This document shows positions 22,600 through 37,024 of a stretch of DNA of 64,000 nt, one piece after another. A program made the translations under genes and the position numbers. Within the stretch, counting starts at the first letter, position 1. Each line of letters starts with the position of its first letter. The notes under the pieces are model-generated. The model was given only the letters and a program-made list of their open reading frames with translations. It searched no databases and was not told the origin of the DNA. This stretch comes from Ophiosphaerella korrae (lineage: Eukaryota > Ascomycota > Dothideomycetes > Pleosporales > Phaeosphaeriaceae): assembly GCA_028456385.1 (NCBI GenBank), contig JALNQF010000179.1, forward strand, positions 1 through 64,000. Reading direction: 5' to 3'.

Positions 22600-25120
22600 G
22601 TCTTTCTTAAGTAAATAGCTAATACTAGATATATATATAGAAACTATAATACTATTAATACTAAGAGACTTATTAAACTCCTAGTAAAGATAAGAAAAGA
22701 AAGAACAAAAGTATTAGTAGATTTAAGGTTATTTATAAACTTAATTATACTTAAAGTAGTAAAACAAGTAAGATTCTAACTATAAGTAAAGAAGATACTA
22801 TATCTAATCTATATTGCAAATAGATAACTTATTCTAAGAAACTTAATAGTTAGTAATAAAGTAACTGTAGAGATTATTATTTAAAGATATAGTATAAGGA
22901 TTATTTTAGATATATTAGTTTTAGCTAATAAAGATATTATACTAAGACTCTTATAGCTATAAGAGTTTAATCTTAGAGTTAATTAGAAAAACTAGAACTT
23001 CTTATTTAATAACTATAAAGACGTATATAGATCTAAGCCTATATATTAGTAGTATTTAATAGTAGATAAAAAGGTACTATATAAGATAGTAGCTTTAATA
23101 GTAATTTATTAAGAGAGAATAAGTACTTCTATAGGTACTAGTAAGGCGCTAATATAAGAAGTAAAAGTAAAAAATGTAATATATAACTCTTAAAATCCTA
23201 GAATAGTATAAGAAGTTTAGCTACTTATTTATAGATAAGATAGATATACTAGTATTACTTAAGTACTAACTTTAAAACTATATAATTAAGTTATAAAAAA
23301 GAAAGGAGCTACTTTTTAAGCTTATTTACTAATTAATAGAAATAATTTAGTAATACTTTAAAAAAGACTAAATAAAGACTAAATAAAGACTAAAAGAAAG
23401 GATATATATAAAAATCCTTATTATTAGTAAGATTTTTAATTCTCTTTATACTTAAAAAGAAAACACTACTAAGAATATATATAGACTACTAAAAACTAAA
23501 TAATATTATAGTAAAGGACTAATAACTACTACTAAATATAAATAAACTCTAAGATAAGTTAAGTAGAGTAAAGATTTTTATAAAGCTAGACTTAAAGAAT
23601 AGATACTACTTAAAATAAATTAAAGTAAGTAAAAAGTAAAAGATAGTATTCTAAATATACTATAGATATTATAAGTATATAGTAATACTCTTTAGACTAA
23701 TAAATATACTAGTAATATTCTAAACACTAATTAATAATATAATATAACAATACTTAAATAAGTTTATTATAGCCTACTTAGATAATATACTAATATATTC
23801 TAAAGAAGAAGGTAAGTATATTAAGTAAGTAATAATAGTACTACTATAGTACTTAAACTAATATAACCTATAACTAAAGCTAGAGAAATATTAATAGTAT
23901 AATATAGAAGTAAAGTTTTTAGAATATATAATAAGTATTAATAAAGTTAAGATAAAATAAAAAAAAGATTAAAGTAGTAAAAGAATAGAAAGAACCTAAG
24001 ATAGTTAAAGACGTATAATTATTCCTAGGATTTATTAACTTTAATTATACTTTATAGAACGATTTTTTAAAAAAGTACTACTACTTATAAATTATCTAAA
24101 AAAAAAGATATAATATAGAAATAGAAAGTAGAGTAGAAATAGTTATATAAAGAACTTAAGTAAGCTAATATTATACTACTAGTTCTAAAACTATTTTATA
24201 GTAATAAAACCTTAGTTATTAAGACTAATATATCTAATCTAGCTTATAGAATAATAGTACTATAAGAGTATAAAAAGAAATAGTATCTAATTATAAACTA
24301 TTTAAAGAAGTTTATAAAATAAGAAGAAAGATATAATATATATAATAAGGAGCTACTTATAATAGTTAAAATACTTAAGTAATAGAAAGTATATACTTAA
24401 AGTATAGTAAAAGTAATTATTAAGATAGATTATAAGAACCTAATATACTTTATAATAAGTAAGAAGTTAAAAGATAAGTATATAAAATAGTTAGAGCTAC
24501 TAAGATAGTATAAATTTAAGATCTAGTATATACTAAGTAAGGAAAATAGCTAAGTAGATATACTTAGCTAAAAATACAATATTATAAAAAAGAAATAAGT
24601 AGTAGAAGAAGCTATACTATAAGATAATAGATAAGAATACCTAGTACTAAATATATAACTAGTAAAGAAATAAAAAATTAATAACTTAGTTAAGATTATA
24701 AATAAGGTTCTAGAAGAATTATAGAAAGTAATTATATAATAATATAATAATAACTTAGTATATAAGTACCTAGAGATTATATAAACTATAGAAGTAATCT
24801 AGAGAAACTATAGATTTAGTAAGATAAAAGAAAAAGTAATATAGTTTATTAAAGAATATATAAATTACTAAAAGTATAAGTATAAGATATATTTACCTTA
24901 TAGAGAAATATAAGTAATTAAGATACTAGAAGAACTATAGATAGATATTATAATAGACTTTATTATAGAACTACTAACGTTAAAGGACCTAGTAATAGAA
25001 ATAGAATATAACATAATAATAGTAATTGTAGACTAATTTATAAAATATACTTAGAGAAATTCTAAAGTAATTATATAGTAGACTAGCTAGGATACGTACT
25101 ACTAGACGTACTAAAATAAA
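22600..25120 (+). pseudogene. Element E pol, truncated in integrase, decayed
   Basis: RT is at about 23400-23830: KIFIKLDLKN, then YLDNILIYS (Tyr codon 23775) for the YLDD centre, with the second Asp changed to Asn. Just before RT, an 11-bp unit (ACTAAATAAAG) is repeated about three times at 23367-23400, which would shift the frame. The RNase H region follows near 24200-24560. The integrase zinc region is at about 24790-24880 (YINY.KYKYK, from a Cys-X2-Cys pair) and the core start at about 24940 (IDFIIELLTLKD). It ends near 25120-25180. All frames have stops. Confidence 0.75.
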
Positions 25121-25189
25121 GATACAAGATACTAAAAAGTATTATTAGTAAAAGAAATAAGCTTTTTACGTCTAATTACTAGATAATAA

Positions 25190-28185
25190 TAAATAACTAA
25201 CCTAAGAATAAATTAGAGAATAACAAAGATTAGCTACCTTAAGAAAGAAGTATTAAAAGCTAATATAACTATATATAAAGGAGAATTCCTAGAAGAATAT
25301 AAGAAATAGGAAAAGTAACTTACTAAACCTAAGGACTACCTTCTAGAATATTAACTATAGGACTTAGTAATATACTTAGAAAAAGGAAAAAACGTAAGTT
25401 AGAGCCTAGTTTACAAAAAAATAAAAGAAGGGTCTAAAATTAAATAAATATTTATCTAGAATATAATAAAAAAAAGATAGATACAAAAATCCTAATCTTT
25501 AGTAGTATATAGACTTATATTTATAGATAAAAAAGAGATAAAAGATAAAACGCCTTATATAGATATTAAAAAGATAAATATAATTAAAAGTAAAAACTAA
25601 TATCTCTTACTATAAATAGATAAAATACAAGATAGGCTATAAAGAGCAAAGATCTTTATAAAGCTAGATATCTAGAATATATACTACTAGATTAGAATTA
25701 AAAAAAGTAATAAATAGAAAATAGTGTTTAGAACGCAATATAAACTATATAAATACCTAGTTATACCTTTTAGATAAATAAATACACTAGTAGTATTCTA
25801 AGAAAGAATTAATATAGTCCTAAGTAAATACTTAGCTATATTTATATTTATATACCTAGACAATATCTTTATATTCTTAGATATAGAAGAAGAATATATA
25901 TAGTATATACACAAAGTACTAGAAAAACTATTAGAAAATAAGATATTTCTTAAAATAAAGAAGTGTAAATTCTATATAAAAGAAATAGACATCTTAAGGT
26001 TTATTATAGAACTAGAAAAAACAAAGATTAACTTAAATAAGATAAAGACAATCTAAGAATAGCTAATACCTAAGAAAGTATAAGAATTATAATAATTCTA
26101 TAGACTAGTAAACTTCTATAGAAAGTTAATAATAAGATAGTCTAAATTAATAGAACTACTTATAAAACTTATAAAGAAAGATACGCTATTTAAATAGATA
26201 CTAGAATGTAATAAAGTATTTAACTAGATTAAGTAATAGTTTATAGAGAACCTAGTTATTAGAATATATAACCTAGACCTACTAGTAATTGTAAAAATAG
26301 ATGCCTCTAACTTAGTCTATAGAATAGTACTAATACAAGAAGACCTAACTATAAAACAAGAATATTTAGTTAAATACTTTTCTAAGAAAATAAAACTAGT
26401 AGAGCTTAATTACCTAATCTATAATAAAGAATTACTAGTAATCTATAAAGTATTTAAATAATAGAGAGTATACTTATAAGGAGTAAAATATTAAATAAAG
26501 GTCTATATAGACTATAAGAATCTTATAGGATTTATACTAAATAAGGACTTAAAATATTAATATATAAGATAGTAGGAATTTCTATTAATATTTAACCTTA
26601 AAATTATATATACTAAAGGGAAAGATAACTAATTTATAGATACTTTAAGTAGAAGACTAGACTAATAAAAAGAAGTTAATACTACTAGTACTATTCTAAT
26701 TAAAAATAATAAATGATATTTAGTTCTAAATACGCCTAAAATAGCTATAATAATTAAGAGGAAAAATAGCAAGCTAGACAAATAGATTTAGAAAGAAATA
26801 GAAAAAGCCTCTAAAGAAATAAAAAAACTTAAAATCTAAGAAGGATTTATAAAGGTATATAGAAGAATATATATTCTAAAGAAGATATAAAGAGAATTTA
26901 TATAATAATTCTATAAACTACTAGTATATAGATACTAAAGTATTAATAAGACCTTAGATAGACTCTTAAGAGATTACTATATTCTAAAAGTAAGAAAACT
27001 AGTAACTAAAGTATTACAAGACTATATAGAATATTATAGAAATAAGTATAGTAGATATATACTATATAGAATACTATAACTAGTTAAGATACTAGAATAA
27101 CTATAAAGAGTTATTATAATAGACTATATTATAAAGTTACTTAAGTTAAAGGACTTAATATTAGGAATTAAATATAATAGAATCCTAATAATAGTAGATA
27201 AACTTATAAAGTACTTATACTTTAGACTATATAAAGAAAAGAGTAGGATAGAAGTTACTATATACTAGGTCCTAGCAACTATAATAAGCTAATATAGACT
27301 CCTAGATAAGATTATTATAGATAGAGACGTAAGATTTACGTTAAAACTATAAAGAATAATAATATTACAATTAGGAATAAAATATACAATATTAATAGTA
27401 TATTATCTATAGATAGATAAATAATTAGAACGTATAAAGTAAATAGTAGAACAATACTTAAGATACTACCTTAACTACAACTAGAATAATTAAGTATAGT
27501 TACTACCTATAGTATAGTTACTATATAATAGTATAAAGAATATAGTAATAAAAGTAATACTCTTCTTTAAAAACTATAGATTTAACCCTAATATATACTA
27601 AATACTAAGATATAAAGTATTTTAGTCTCTAAGAAGAAAAAACTTTACTAATAGACTTAAAGATATATATAATTAATTAAGATAGGACGTAGAGTTTCTA
27701 TATAATTAGATAGTAAAGTATTTTAACAAGAAATATATAGAGAGACCTTAATTTAAAAAGAGAAAAAAAGTATAGTTAGTTAGAAAAATTATAAAGAGTA
27801 AAAGACTTAGTTTAAAACTAAACTACGTTAAAATAAGACTATATAAATAAGAGAGAAAAGTTATACTAGTTATATTTAAACTAAAGCTACTAAGTAAAAT
27901 AAAGATACACCTAATATTCTACGTAGTACTACTAGAAAAAGTACTATAAGATATAGAACTACTAGTATATAAAGTAGATATATATAGAGAATAAAAGAAA
28001 TAAGAAGTTAAAGAGATTTTATAGTACTAATTCTATAATAGAAGAAATTACTACTTAGTAAAATAGATAGGTATAAATAAGAAAAGTTAACTATAAGAAG
28101 ATATATAAGAACTAGAAAACAATCTTAACTACTTTAAGAAACTAGAGGAGTTCTAAAATTAAAACCTTTTAGAGCGCTTTATAGT
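25190..28185 (+). pseudogene. Chromovirus D pol, decayed
   Basis: Collinear with pol of A and C. The RT active site is YLDN (Tyr codon 25853). The RNase H motif DASNLVY is near 26300. The integrase core with DRDVRFTLKL lies near 27330, the integrase tail at about 27640-27930, and the chromodomain at about 27980-28160. Stop codons are frequent, and most lie where C or B has a Gln codon or an expected Trp. With neither gag nor protease, and with the 3' LTR broken, D could not transpose. Confidence 0.8.
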
Positions 28186-28189
28186 AAAC

Positions 28190-28768
28190 TAAGAAAATTA
28201 ATAATACTACTAATAGATAAAGAGATAATAGGAGCGCCTAATAAGATAGAAATAAAAGTAGCCTCTACTATATCTATAAGATCTAACTTAGCTTCTATTA
28301 TATAAAACTATTAAGATAACTTAGTATTATTATAAGCTTTTATCTTATAAAGACGCTTAATAAAAGAATAAAGCTTTACTAGCTTATAAAAAGTTAACTT
28401 ATACTTAGCTTTAGCTATAGTAAGCTATAATAATAGTTTCTCTTAAGCTCTATTAATAGCTTACTTTATATAACTTAGTAGAAATAGATTATATAGAAGT
28501 AGAATACTTATACTTTATAAGTAAAATACTAGAAGTAATATACTTATTGTAATATTTACTATTATTTAAAGATATTATATACGTAAGGCCTAATAAGGCG
28601 CAATAATAACAAAGAAATATTTTAACCTTATTATAAATAATATAGGCTATAAAAAAAGCTTATTATATTAAGAATAAGATAGTATAGAGAGTAATAAGGA
28701 ATTAGAAATTAATAAAGAAACTAAGTAGATAACTTTAGCTCTAGGATAAGAAAATAGAAACCTATATA
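28190..28768 (-). pseudogene. Antisense coding region of chromovirus D, decayed
   Basis: In the same place as in A, B, C and Z, between the chromodomain and the polypurine tract (28766-28781). The DNA is closest to that of A (14995-15577) and the same antisense frames can be followed: AK.KYK and the KIKAYNNTKLS-type stretch at about 28360-28310. Some gaps relative to A are present. The function is unknown. Confidence 0.45.
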
Positions 28769-30430
28769 GAAGAGGAGATAGTATTATAATAGTAATAAGA
28801 GAAATTAAGATAGAGCTAATTAGTTCTAACCTAACTACTAACAAAATATAAGAAGAGTAAGGTAATAACTTATAAGATAATAAACTTAATTAGAAGACTA
28901 ACTATAACCTAGATATATAATAAATTCGTAAATTTATAATCTTAGTAAATATAAATTTATAAAGCTAAATTTATAAATTTATAATCTTAGTAAATATAAA
29001 GCTATAAAGTGCTAAGAAATACTAAATATATAGTTAATAGTAATATATATTATTAGGATAGTATTAGTAATTTAATTATTAACTACGAGCGATAATATAT
29101 TAATATTACAAGAATTATTATATTATTTATAGCTTATTACTAATTATAATATAAGCTTTTATTAACGTACTCTATAGGTAAGTTACTTATATAAGTAAGT
29201 TACTTACTTTTACTAAGCTCTTACTAAAATACCTACTACCTTCTAATATTATAATAATAACAATATATAGAACCTTTAAAGAAACGTTAAGTATAGCTTA
29301 CTCTTTAAGCTATTTAATAAGACGTAAATCTCTTACTATAACGTACTATATCTATTTATAACATTTCTTATAAGACGCTAAGTAATTAATATACTAGATA
29401 ACCTTTACGCGTAGATACTATACCTAACTTAAGTAATTTAACTAAGCTTAAAGAAAGTATAATTATTAAGTATATCCTTAACTTTATTAAGTGTAGATTC
29501 TCTCTCTAGCTTATAGACGTAGCTAATATAGCTAATTCTTTACGTACTAAGTATAATCTAGCCTAAGTTAGTATAAACTAGCTTAGTACGTTTGTTAAGT
29601 ACTACTCTAAGCTTAAAATAAAGTTTAATTATAAGTATAACTATAAAAAAGCCTTCTATAAAGATCCTAACCTTATATAAAAGTAGTTTAAGCTAGTAGC
29701 TAATACTAAAGCTAAGTATAGTATCTTAGATAATAACTTATATAACTTTAATAAGGTAGGCTTTATTATAATAGGCTAGATTATAGTAAATATAGTTATT
29801 ATAGCCTTAGAAAGATATTTTTAGCTAAAAGTAATCTAGCTAGATAATAGAAAGTAGGTAATAGCTATTATAGGTATTAATATAACTAAGTAAGCTATTC
29901 TACTCTTTATTATCTTTAAAGCGTAATACTACTTATTAAACTAGTATAAAGATAGTAAAATACTTTAAGACTAAGTTATTAGAGTCTTTAAAAATAGCTA
30001 GATAACTAATATACTTAGTCTTATATAGTTAAAGTACTTTAATATATATATAAAGACGTATACTATTAAAATAGTATATTTACTTATTATTAATAGCTAT
30101 AATAGCTATAACTTACTTAAATTTAAGAACTACTATAAAGATAATAAGATTATTACTCTTTCTATACCTACGTATATATTATACCTCTTATAGCTACTTA
30201 ATATAAGCTATTTTACCTTTTTAAAGAAGGCGTATAAGTACTAAGTTAAAGTACTTATATACTACTAGATTAGCTATATTATAAAATAAGAGTTCTTACT
30301 ATACTTTAAGCGCGCTTATAATATAGTAATTACTTTTAAGAATATCTAAAGAGGGTTTTAAGGCGCTAGATTAGCTCTATTTAACTTAGAACAAGTTATA
30401 TTAACTCTTAATATTAAGCTATATACTCTT

Positions 30431-30858
30431 TGTTATAGGCGTAATAGAAAGAATCGAGATAGAGCTAATCGATCTCGACTTAGGTGCTAATAAAGCATAG
30501 GACGAGCGGGGTAACGATCTTAATTAGGAAACTATACATAATTAGGATACCTAGGGCGATCTATAATCTACAGACTCTTAGTATTAATAGATTATAGATT
30601 AAAGTAATCTACGATCTACTAGTCTTTGTAACTATAGATTATAGATTATATTAAGTATATAGTTAGTAGGAATACGCATTATTAAGATAGTATTAGTAAT
30701 TTAATCCCTTAACTATAGAACGCTAATACAAGATAGTTACAAAACATCTTCTATTATTTATAGTTATTATAGATTCCTATATAAACTTTACTATTACCTT
30801 GTAATCTACTAACCTTACTAGATAGGTACCTATAGTTAACGATAGGAGGCCTATAATA
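30431..30858 (+). repeat. 5' LTR of chromovirus C (428 bp)
   Basis: Starts TGTTATAGGCG and ends CCTATAATA. It keeps words such as GAATCGAGATAG that are AT-shifted in the 3' copy. It differs from 37025-37452 by transitions only, as far as can be seen by eye. Confidence 0.95.
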
Positions 30859-32425
30859 CTTTACTAATTTAGTTATTATAAGAAGTAAAGCGTAAGTAGC
30901 GTATAGTCTAGCTAATATAATAGTAGAAAGTTTAACTAAAATAAGTAAAGCCCCTAAGAGTAGTTATAAGTCTAATAGTACTATATAAGAAATAATTAAA
31001 GACTAAATTAATAATTTAATCTTAGATAAGGAAGACATAAAGATAGTAATTAACGCTCTAGAAATATAGAACAAAGAACTATAGGATTACGTAAAATAAA
31101 ACAAAGTATAGATTAAGGCTATTATTAAAAGCTAGAACTAAATAGAATTAATTATACAACGCCTAGTAATAAGTACTACAAAGAAACTACTAAAAATACC
31201 TATCTTTAAGAAGTTTAATAGAATAAAAGAGAAACTAAGACTTTTTATTACTTTAGTACAACTCTAAATAGACGTATAAGTACTACACTTTAATATAGAA
31301 GAGAAGAAGGTAATATATATTAGATTATACCTTAAAGAAGACGTAATAAGATAGTACAAACCTTACTAGATAGATTACACGATATATTCTCTAATAACCT
31401 AAAAGGACAAGACTAGAGCTATCTTTAGAAGTTATAAATACTTTACTAAACGAATAAGAGTAGTATTTAGGGATATAGACATTACTAGATAAGCTAAAGA
31501 ATAGCTAGAAAAGCTTACACAAAACTAGAGTGTTCCTAAGTATATATTATAATTTAAGTAACTATCTTAAAATATAGAATAGAACAAGTTAGCCTTAATA
31601 TTATAATTTAAACAAAGACTAAACTTAAAAATACAATACAAAATAATCTATATAGAAAAACTAAGGACACTAGAAGCCCTAAAGTAATAGGTAATCTAAA
31701 TTAACAATAATCTTTAAGAATAGAAAAAGAACAAGTATAGCACCTAAACTAGAAACTAGAATACTAGAGACCCTATAATCTTTAATACTAATAAAGATAA
31801 GAAGAAGAAGAAGAATAAAGACTTTACGTACTTTAACTATAGTAAGAAAGGCTACTACGTAAAAGACTACTATTTATAAAAAAAAAAGATATAGTATACT
31901 ATAAATATAGGAAACTAGGATACTTTATAAAAGATTATAGAAGTAAAGACTTAAAGAAAGAAACTTAGTTAAAAATAACTAAAAAGAAGAAAGAAGTACT
32001 ATAAGCGTAGGCTAAACCCTAAGAGAAGGTAGCTAGGAGTAAAGAAGTATAATACGTAATACTCTATTAGACTTTTTATTACAATAACAACTACTATATA
32101 TACCTTTCTAGTAAATAGGGAGTAGTATAGTTCCTATAGAAATAGAGAAATAAAGTAGTTATAATAAAAGAAAATAGAATAAAAGCTTAGCTAGAAGAAA
32201 TAGCTTAAGTAATATACTTACTAATAGAAGACCTAGAGAGGGAAGAACTCTTAGTACTATTAATCTAGGCTAAAAGACTAGTATAAAATAAAGAGACTAC
32301 TATAGCTTCTTCTAAAAGACTATAAGAAAGTAAAAGATAGGTTAGTATAAGAGATATAGAGTATACCTAGCTAATAATATATAGCTACAATAGTTATATA
32401 ATAATAGAAATAGAGGAATAAAATA
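30859..32425 (+). pseudogene. Chromovirus C gag, decayed
   Basis: Collinear with gag of A, B, F and G. The helical core is at about 30950-31750. Two zinc knuckles follow at about 31825-31945: YFNYSKKGYYVKDY, then YYKYRKLGYFIKDY, with Cys (and the second His) read as Tyr. A charged linker leads towards the protease. In-frame stops prevent expression. No start codon can be chosen with confidence; the region begins directly after the 5' LTR, as in related elements. Confidence 0.75.
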
Positions 32426-35400
32426 AAAATTAGAAGTTTATTTAAATATACTTAATAGTTATAAGTATAGAAGAAGTGTATAAAGACTAGAAAGAATATA
32501 ATCCTAAAGAAATAAAGTTTATACTATTTTAAGAATAGATAAAATAGTATATAGTTATAGTAAGAAGAATACTTATAGAAAAAGAATAGTAGTACCTTAT
32601 AAGAAAAACGCAATAGATTAACAAAGCCTATATACTAAGAGTACTAGTAGTATACTATATCCTAATAATAGATATACTTAGAAAAGATAAGTACTAAGAA
32701 GGGGATAATAAAGTAATAGATCTAAAACACCTAGTATATTTTAAAGTATTATAGATCTTATACCTAGATAAGAATTGTACTATATATAGAAACCCTAAAG
32801 TAAATAATAATATATAGCTTATAAGGAGAAGAGGCTATAACTATATAAGAGTAATTCTAGTAGAAGATATCTAAAGATAAGAAATAACCCTAGAAGATAG
32901 ATACGTAGCAATAAGACCTAGCTTAAAACTATCTAAGAAATACGTCTAAGGAGGACTATAGTATAAGTGTATATACAATAAATATCTAAAACACGAAGAA
33001 TATAAACTTAAAATAGGACTATAGCTTTAGAAAGATAGATAATTTATAAAATTACTAAAGTAAGAAAAACTAGAAGGTATAAGAGGCCTATATATTACAA
33101 AGATAAGTATATACTAAGGAAAGAAAGTATAATTAATAATTAATAGTAGAGTAACAAGAAACTTTATATCTAAGAAGTTTGTAGAAATATAAGGAATACG
33201 TTATATAATAAAGAAATACCTTTAACAACTAAGTACGATTAAAGGAAAACTATTCTAGGAACCTATTAGGTTTAAGATAGTTCCCTCTACGCTTAAATTA
33301 GAAGAGATAAAGATTAAAAACATAGTTATAGATATAATAACAATTAATAACAAATAAGATATAATACTAGAAATACTATAGTTATAGATAACTAACCTAT
33401 ATATTAATTAGAGAATAAGAGAAATTAAGTACTATAAAATAGACATGTTAAAAGCTAATATAAACACCTATAAAGGAGAATTCCTAGAAGAATACAAGAA
33501 ATAGGAAAAATAGCTTATAGAGCTAACAGATTACCTTCTAGAATATTAACTATAGGACTTAATAATAGAACTAGAAGAAAGTAAAAAAGTAGGATAGAGC
33601 CTAGTCTACTAGAAAATAGAAGAAGAATCTAAAATTAAACGAGTATTTATTAAGAATACAAGAAAGAAAGGATAGATAAGAGAATCTAAATCTTTAGTAG
33701 TATATAGACTTATATTTGTAGATAAAAAAGAGATAAGTAATAAAAGGCCCTATATAGACTTTAGAAAAACTAACGTAGTTATAAACAAAAATTAATACCT
33801 ACTACTACAAATTAACGTAATATAAGATAGGCTATAAAAAGTAAAAATCTTTACAAAACTAGATATTTAAAACGCCTACTACTAAATTAGAATTAAGAAA
33901 GGTAATAAATAGAAAATAGTATTTATAATATAATATAGACTATATAAATATAGGGTTATACCCTTTAGCTTAATAAATGTACTAGTAGTATTCTAAGAAA
34001 GAATTAACATAGTACTAAGAGAGTACTTAGACGTATTTATATTTATATATTTAGACGATATCTTTATATTTTTAGAAATAGAGGAAGAATATATATAATA
34101 TATACACAAGGTACTAAAAAAGCTAGTAGAAGCTAAAATATTCTTTAAAATAAGGAAATGCGAGTTCTATACAAAAGAAATAGATTTCCTTAGATTTATT
34201 ATAGAACTAGGAAAGATTAAAATTAACTTAAAAAAGATTAAGTTAATCTATAAATAGCTAATACTAAAGAACTTAAAAGAAGTATAATAATTTTATAGGT
34301 TAGCTAACTTTTATAGAAAGTTAATAGTAAGATACTCTAAAGATATAGAACCTATTACAAGACTTATAAAGAAAGATATACTATTTAAATAGACTAAAGA
34401 ATACAATAAAGTATTTAATAAAATTAAGAAGAAGTTTATAGAGAACCTAGTTATTAGAATATATAACTTAGACCTACTAGTAATAGTAAAGATAGACGTA
34501 TCTAATTTAGTCTATAGAATAGTACTAATACAAGAAGACTTAGAGACTAAAAAAGAATACTTAGTTAAATACTTCTCTAAGAAAATAAAACTAGTAGAGC
34601 TTAACTACTTATTCTATAATAAAGAAATACTAGTAATCTATAAAGTATTTAAGTAATAGAGAGTATACTTATAAAGAGTAAAGTACTAAATAAAGGTCTA
34701 TATAGACTATAAGAACCTTATAGAATTTATAATAAATAAGGAACTATTATAATACTATACGAGATAGTAGGAATATTTATTAACATTTAATATAGAAATT
34801 ATATATACAAAAGAGAAAGATAATTATTTATAGACGCCTTTAGTAGAAGACTAGATTTATAGGAAAAAGTAAGTATAACTAGTATAGTTTTAGTTAAGAA
34901 CAAAGAAGGATATCTAGTCCTAAATATACCTAAAATAGCTATAACACTTAAAAGAATAAGTAGCGAGCTAGATAAATAGATTTAGAAAGTAATATATAAA
35001 GTACCTAAAGAAATAGAGAAACTTAAAACCTAAGAAGGAATTATATAAGTATATAGAAGAATATACATCTCTAAGAAGATTTAAAGAGAATTTATACGAT
35101 AATTCTACGAATTACTAGTATATAGTTACTAAGGTATTAATAAAATATTAGATAGACTCTTAAGAGACTATTATATCCTAAAGGTAAGATAACTAGTAAT
35201 AGAAGTACTATAAGACTATATAGAATACTAGAAAAATAAGTATAATAGGTACGTACTATATAGAATACTATAACTAGTAGAAGTACTAAAATAACTATAA
35301 AGAGTTATTACGATAGACTTTATTACAAAACTACTAAAATCTAAGGACCTAATATTAGGAGTTAAATATAATAGAATCCTAATAATTATAAATAAACTTA

Positions 35401-36395
35401 TAAAGTACTTATACTTTAGACTATATAAAGAAAAAAGTAGGATAGAAGTTACTATATACTAAGTTCTAGGAACTATAATTAGTTAATATAGACTACTAGA
35501 CAAGATTATTATAGATAGAGATATACAATTTATATTAAAATTATAGGGAATAATAATAGTGTAATTAGGAATTAGATACGTAATGTCTATAGTATACTAC
35601 TTATAGATAGATAGATAATTAGAACGAATAAATTAAATAGTAGAATAGTACTTAAGATACTACCTTAACTATAACTAGAATAACTAAGTATAGTTACTAC
35701 TTATAGTATAGTTAGTATATAATAGCGTAAAGAACGTAGTAATAGGAGTATTACTCTTCTTTATAAACTATAGATTTAAACCTAATGTATACTAGATACT
35801 AAGAAATTAGATATCTTAGTTCCTAAGAAGAGAAAACTTTGCTAATAGACTTAAAGATATATATAATTAACTAAGATAGGATATAGAATTCTTATATAAT
35901 TAAATAGTAAAATATTATAATAAGAAGTATAAATAGGGACCTTAATTTAAAAAGAGAGAAAAAGTATAGTTAGTATAAAAAAATATTAAGAGTAAACAGC
36001 TTAGCCTAAAACTAGACTACGTTAAGATAAGACTATACAAAATTAAGAAAGAAGTTATACTAGTTATATTTAAACTTAAGCTACTAAATAAGATAAGAAT
36101 ATACTTAACCTTCTACGTAGTACTACTTAAGATAGTACTATAAAACGTAGAACTACTAGTGTATAAAGTAGATATATATAGAGAATAAGAAGAATAGGAA
36201 GTTAAAGAAATCCTAGTATACTAGTTCTATAATAGAAAAAACTACTATTTAGTTAAATAGATAGGTATAGATAAAAAAGGAAAACTATAGGAAAAAATAT
36301 AGGAACTAGAGGATAATCTTAATTACTTTAAGAAACTAGAGGAGTTCTAAAATTAAAACTCTCTAGAACGCCTAGTAGTAAACTAAGAGAACTAA
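32426..36395 (+). pseudogene. Chromovirus C protease-pol region, decayed
   Basis: The protease motif at about 33140-33190 reads LIINSRVTRNFIS (DSGA in active enzymes). RT has an intact YLDDIFIF centre (Tyr codon 34048, Asp codons 34054-34059). The RNase H motif is near 34500 (DVSNLVYRIVL). The integrase zinc region and core are at about 35100-35850, with DFITKLLKSKDLI near 35320. The chromodomain at about 36170-36350 reads EVKEILVY.FYNRKNYYLVK.IGID. Stops are scattered throughout, mostly at codons one transition from Gln or Trp. Confidence 0.82.
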
Positions 36396-36404
36396 TATTA
36401 CTAA

Positions 36405-37012
36405 TAATAGATAGAGAGATAATAAGAACGTCTAATATATAATCTACTATAATAAACGCTTTATCTAAGTCTAGCTTAGCTTCTAGAGCTACTAACTATT
36501 TAGCTAATTTCTTATTATTTAAGGCCTTTATCTTACAAAGACAAGAAAGACAAGCTTAATTCTTTACTAGCTTACTCTACGTAAGCTCCTAGATACACTT
36601 ATACTTAGCTTTAGCCTCTACAATTTAAGATAGTAATTTCTCTTAAGTCTAGTTAATAGCTTTCCCTATTATTATTAAGCCTAAACGCAAGAATAAGTAT
36701 AATAAACGTATACTTAGAAAGAAAAACACTAGATACGTTATAAGAACTATATATATTTGTATAAATATATACCTTATAAGCTCTACTATTATTTATAGAA
36801 ATAATATAAGGAAGAGACTTAGGGTTTAATTTAAGAGAAGCGTAATAAGAATAAAGAAATATTTTAATACTATTACGTAATACGCGATTAGTAAGAAGAT
36901 AGTAATAGCGTATAGATAAAATAAGTATAAGAGAGAATAAAGAACTCTATATTAATAAGAAAACTAGACTAATAACTCTAGCCCTAGGATAGATAAACGA
37001 GGGCTTACTTAG
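36405..37012 (-). pseudogene. Antisense coding region of chromovirus C, decayed
   Basis: Very similar to that of B at the DNA level. The N-terminal frame gives YPRARVISLVFLLI, SIKIFLYSYY and INNSRAYKVYIYTNI, with a stop soon after its start. The second frame gives CLCKIKALNNKKLAK and LVALEAKLDLDKAF. B is open over the N-terminal part where C has one early stop. The product is unknown; see the B entry. Confidence 0.5.
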
Positions 37013-37024
37013 AAGAAGAGATAG

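Larger units (their letters stand above)
20300..25184 (+). mobile_element. Ty3/gypsy element E, 3'-truncated
   Basis: A lineage distinct from A-D. It begins at TGTTATAATAC (20300), probably the start of a 5' LTR inserted in R1. The LTR end cannot be fixed because no second copy is present. Gag, zinc knuckle, protease-like region, RT, RNase H region and the start of integrase follow. At about 25185 the sequence changes to chromovirus D, just upstream of D's RT. The rest of the E integrase and its 3' LTR are lost. Confidence 0.75.
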
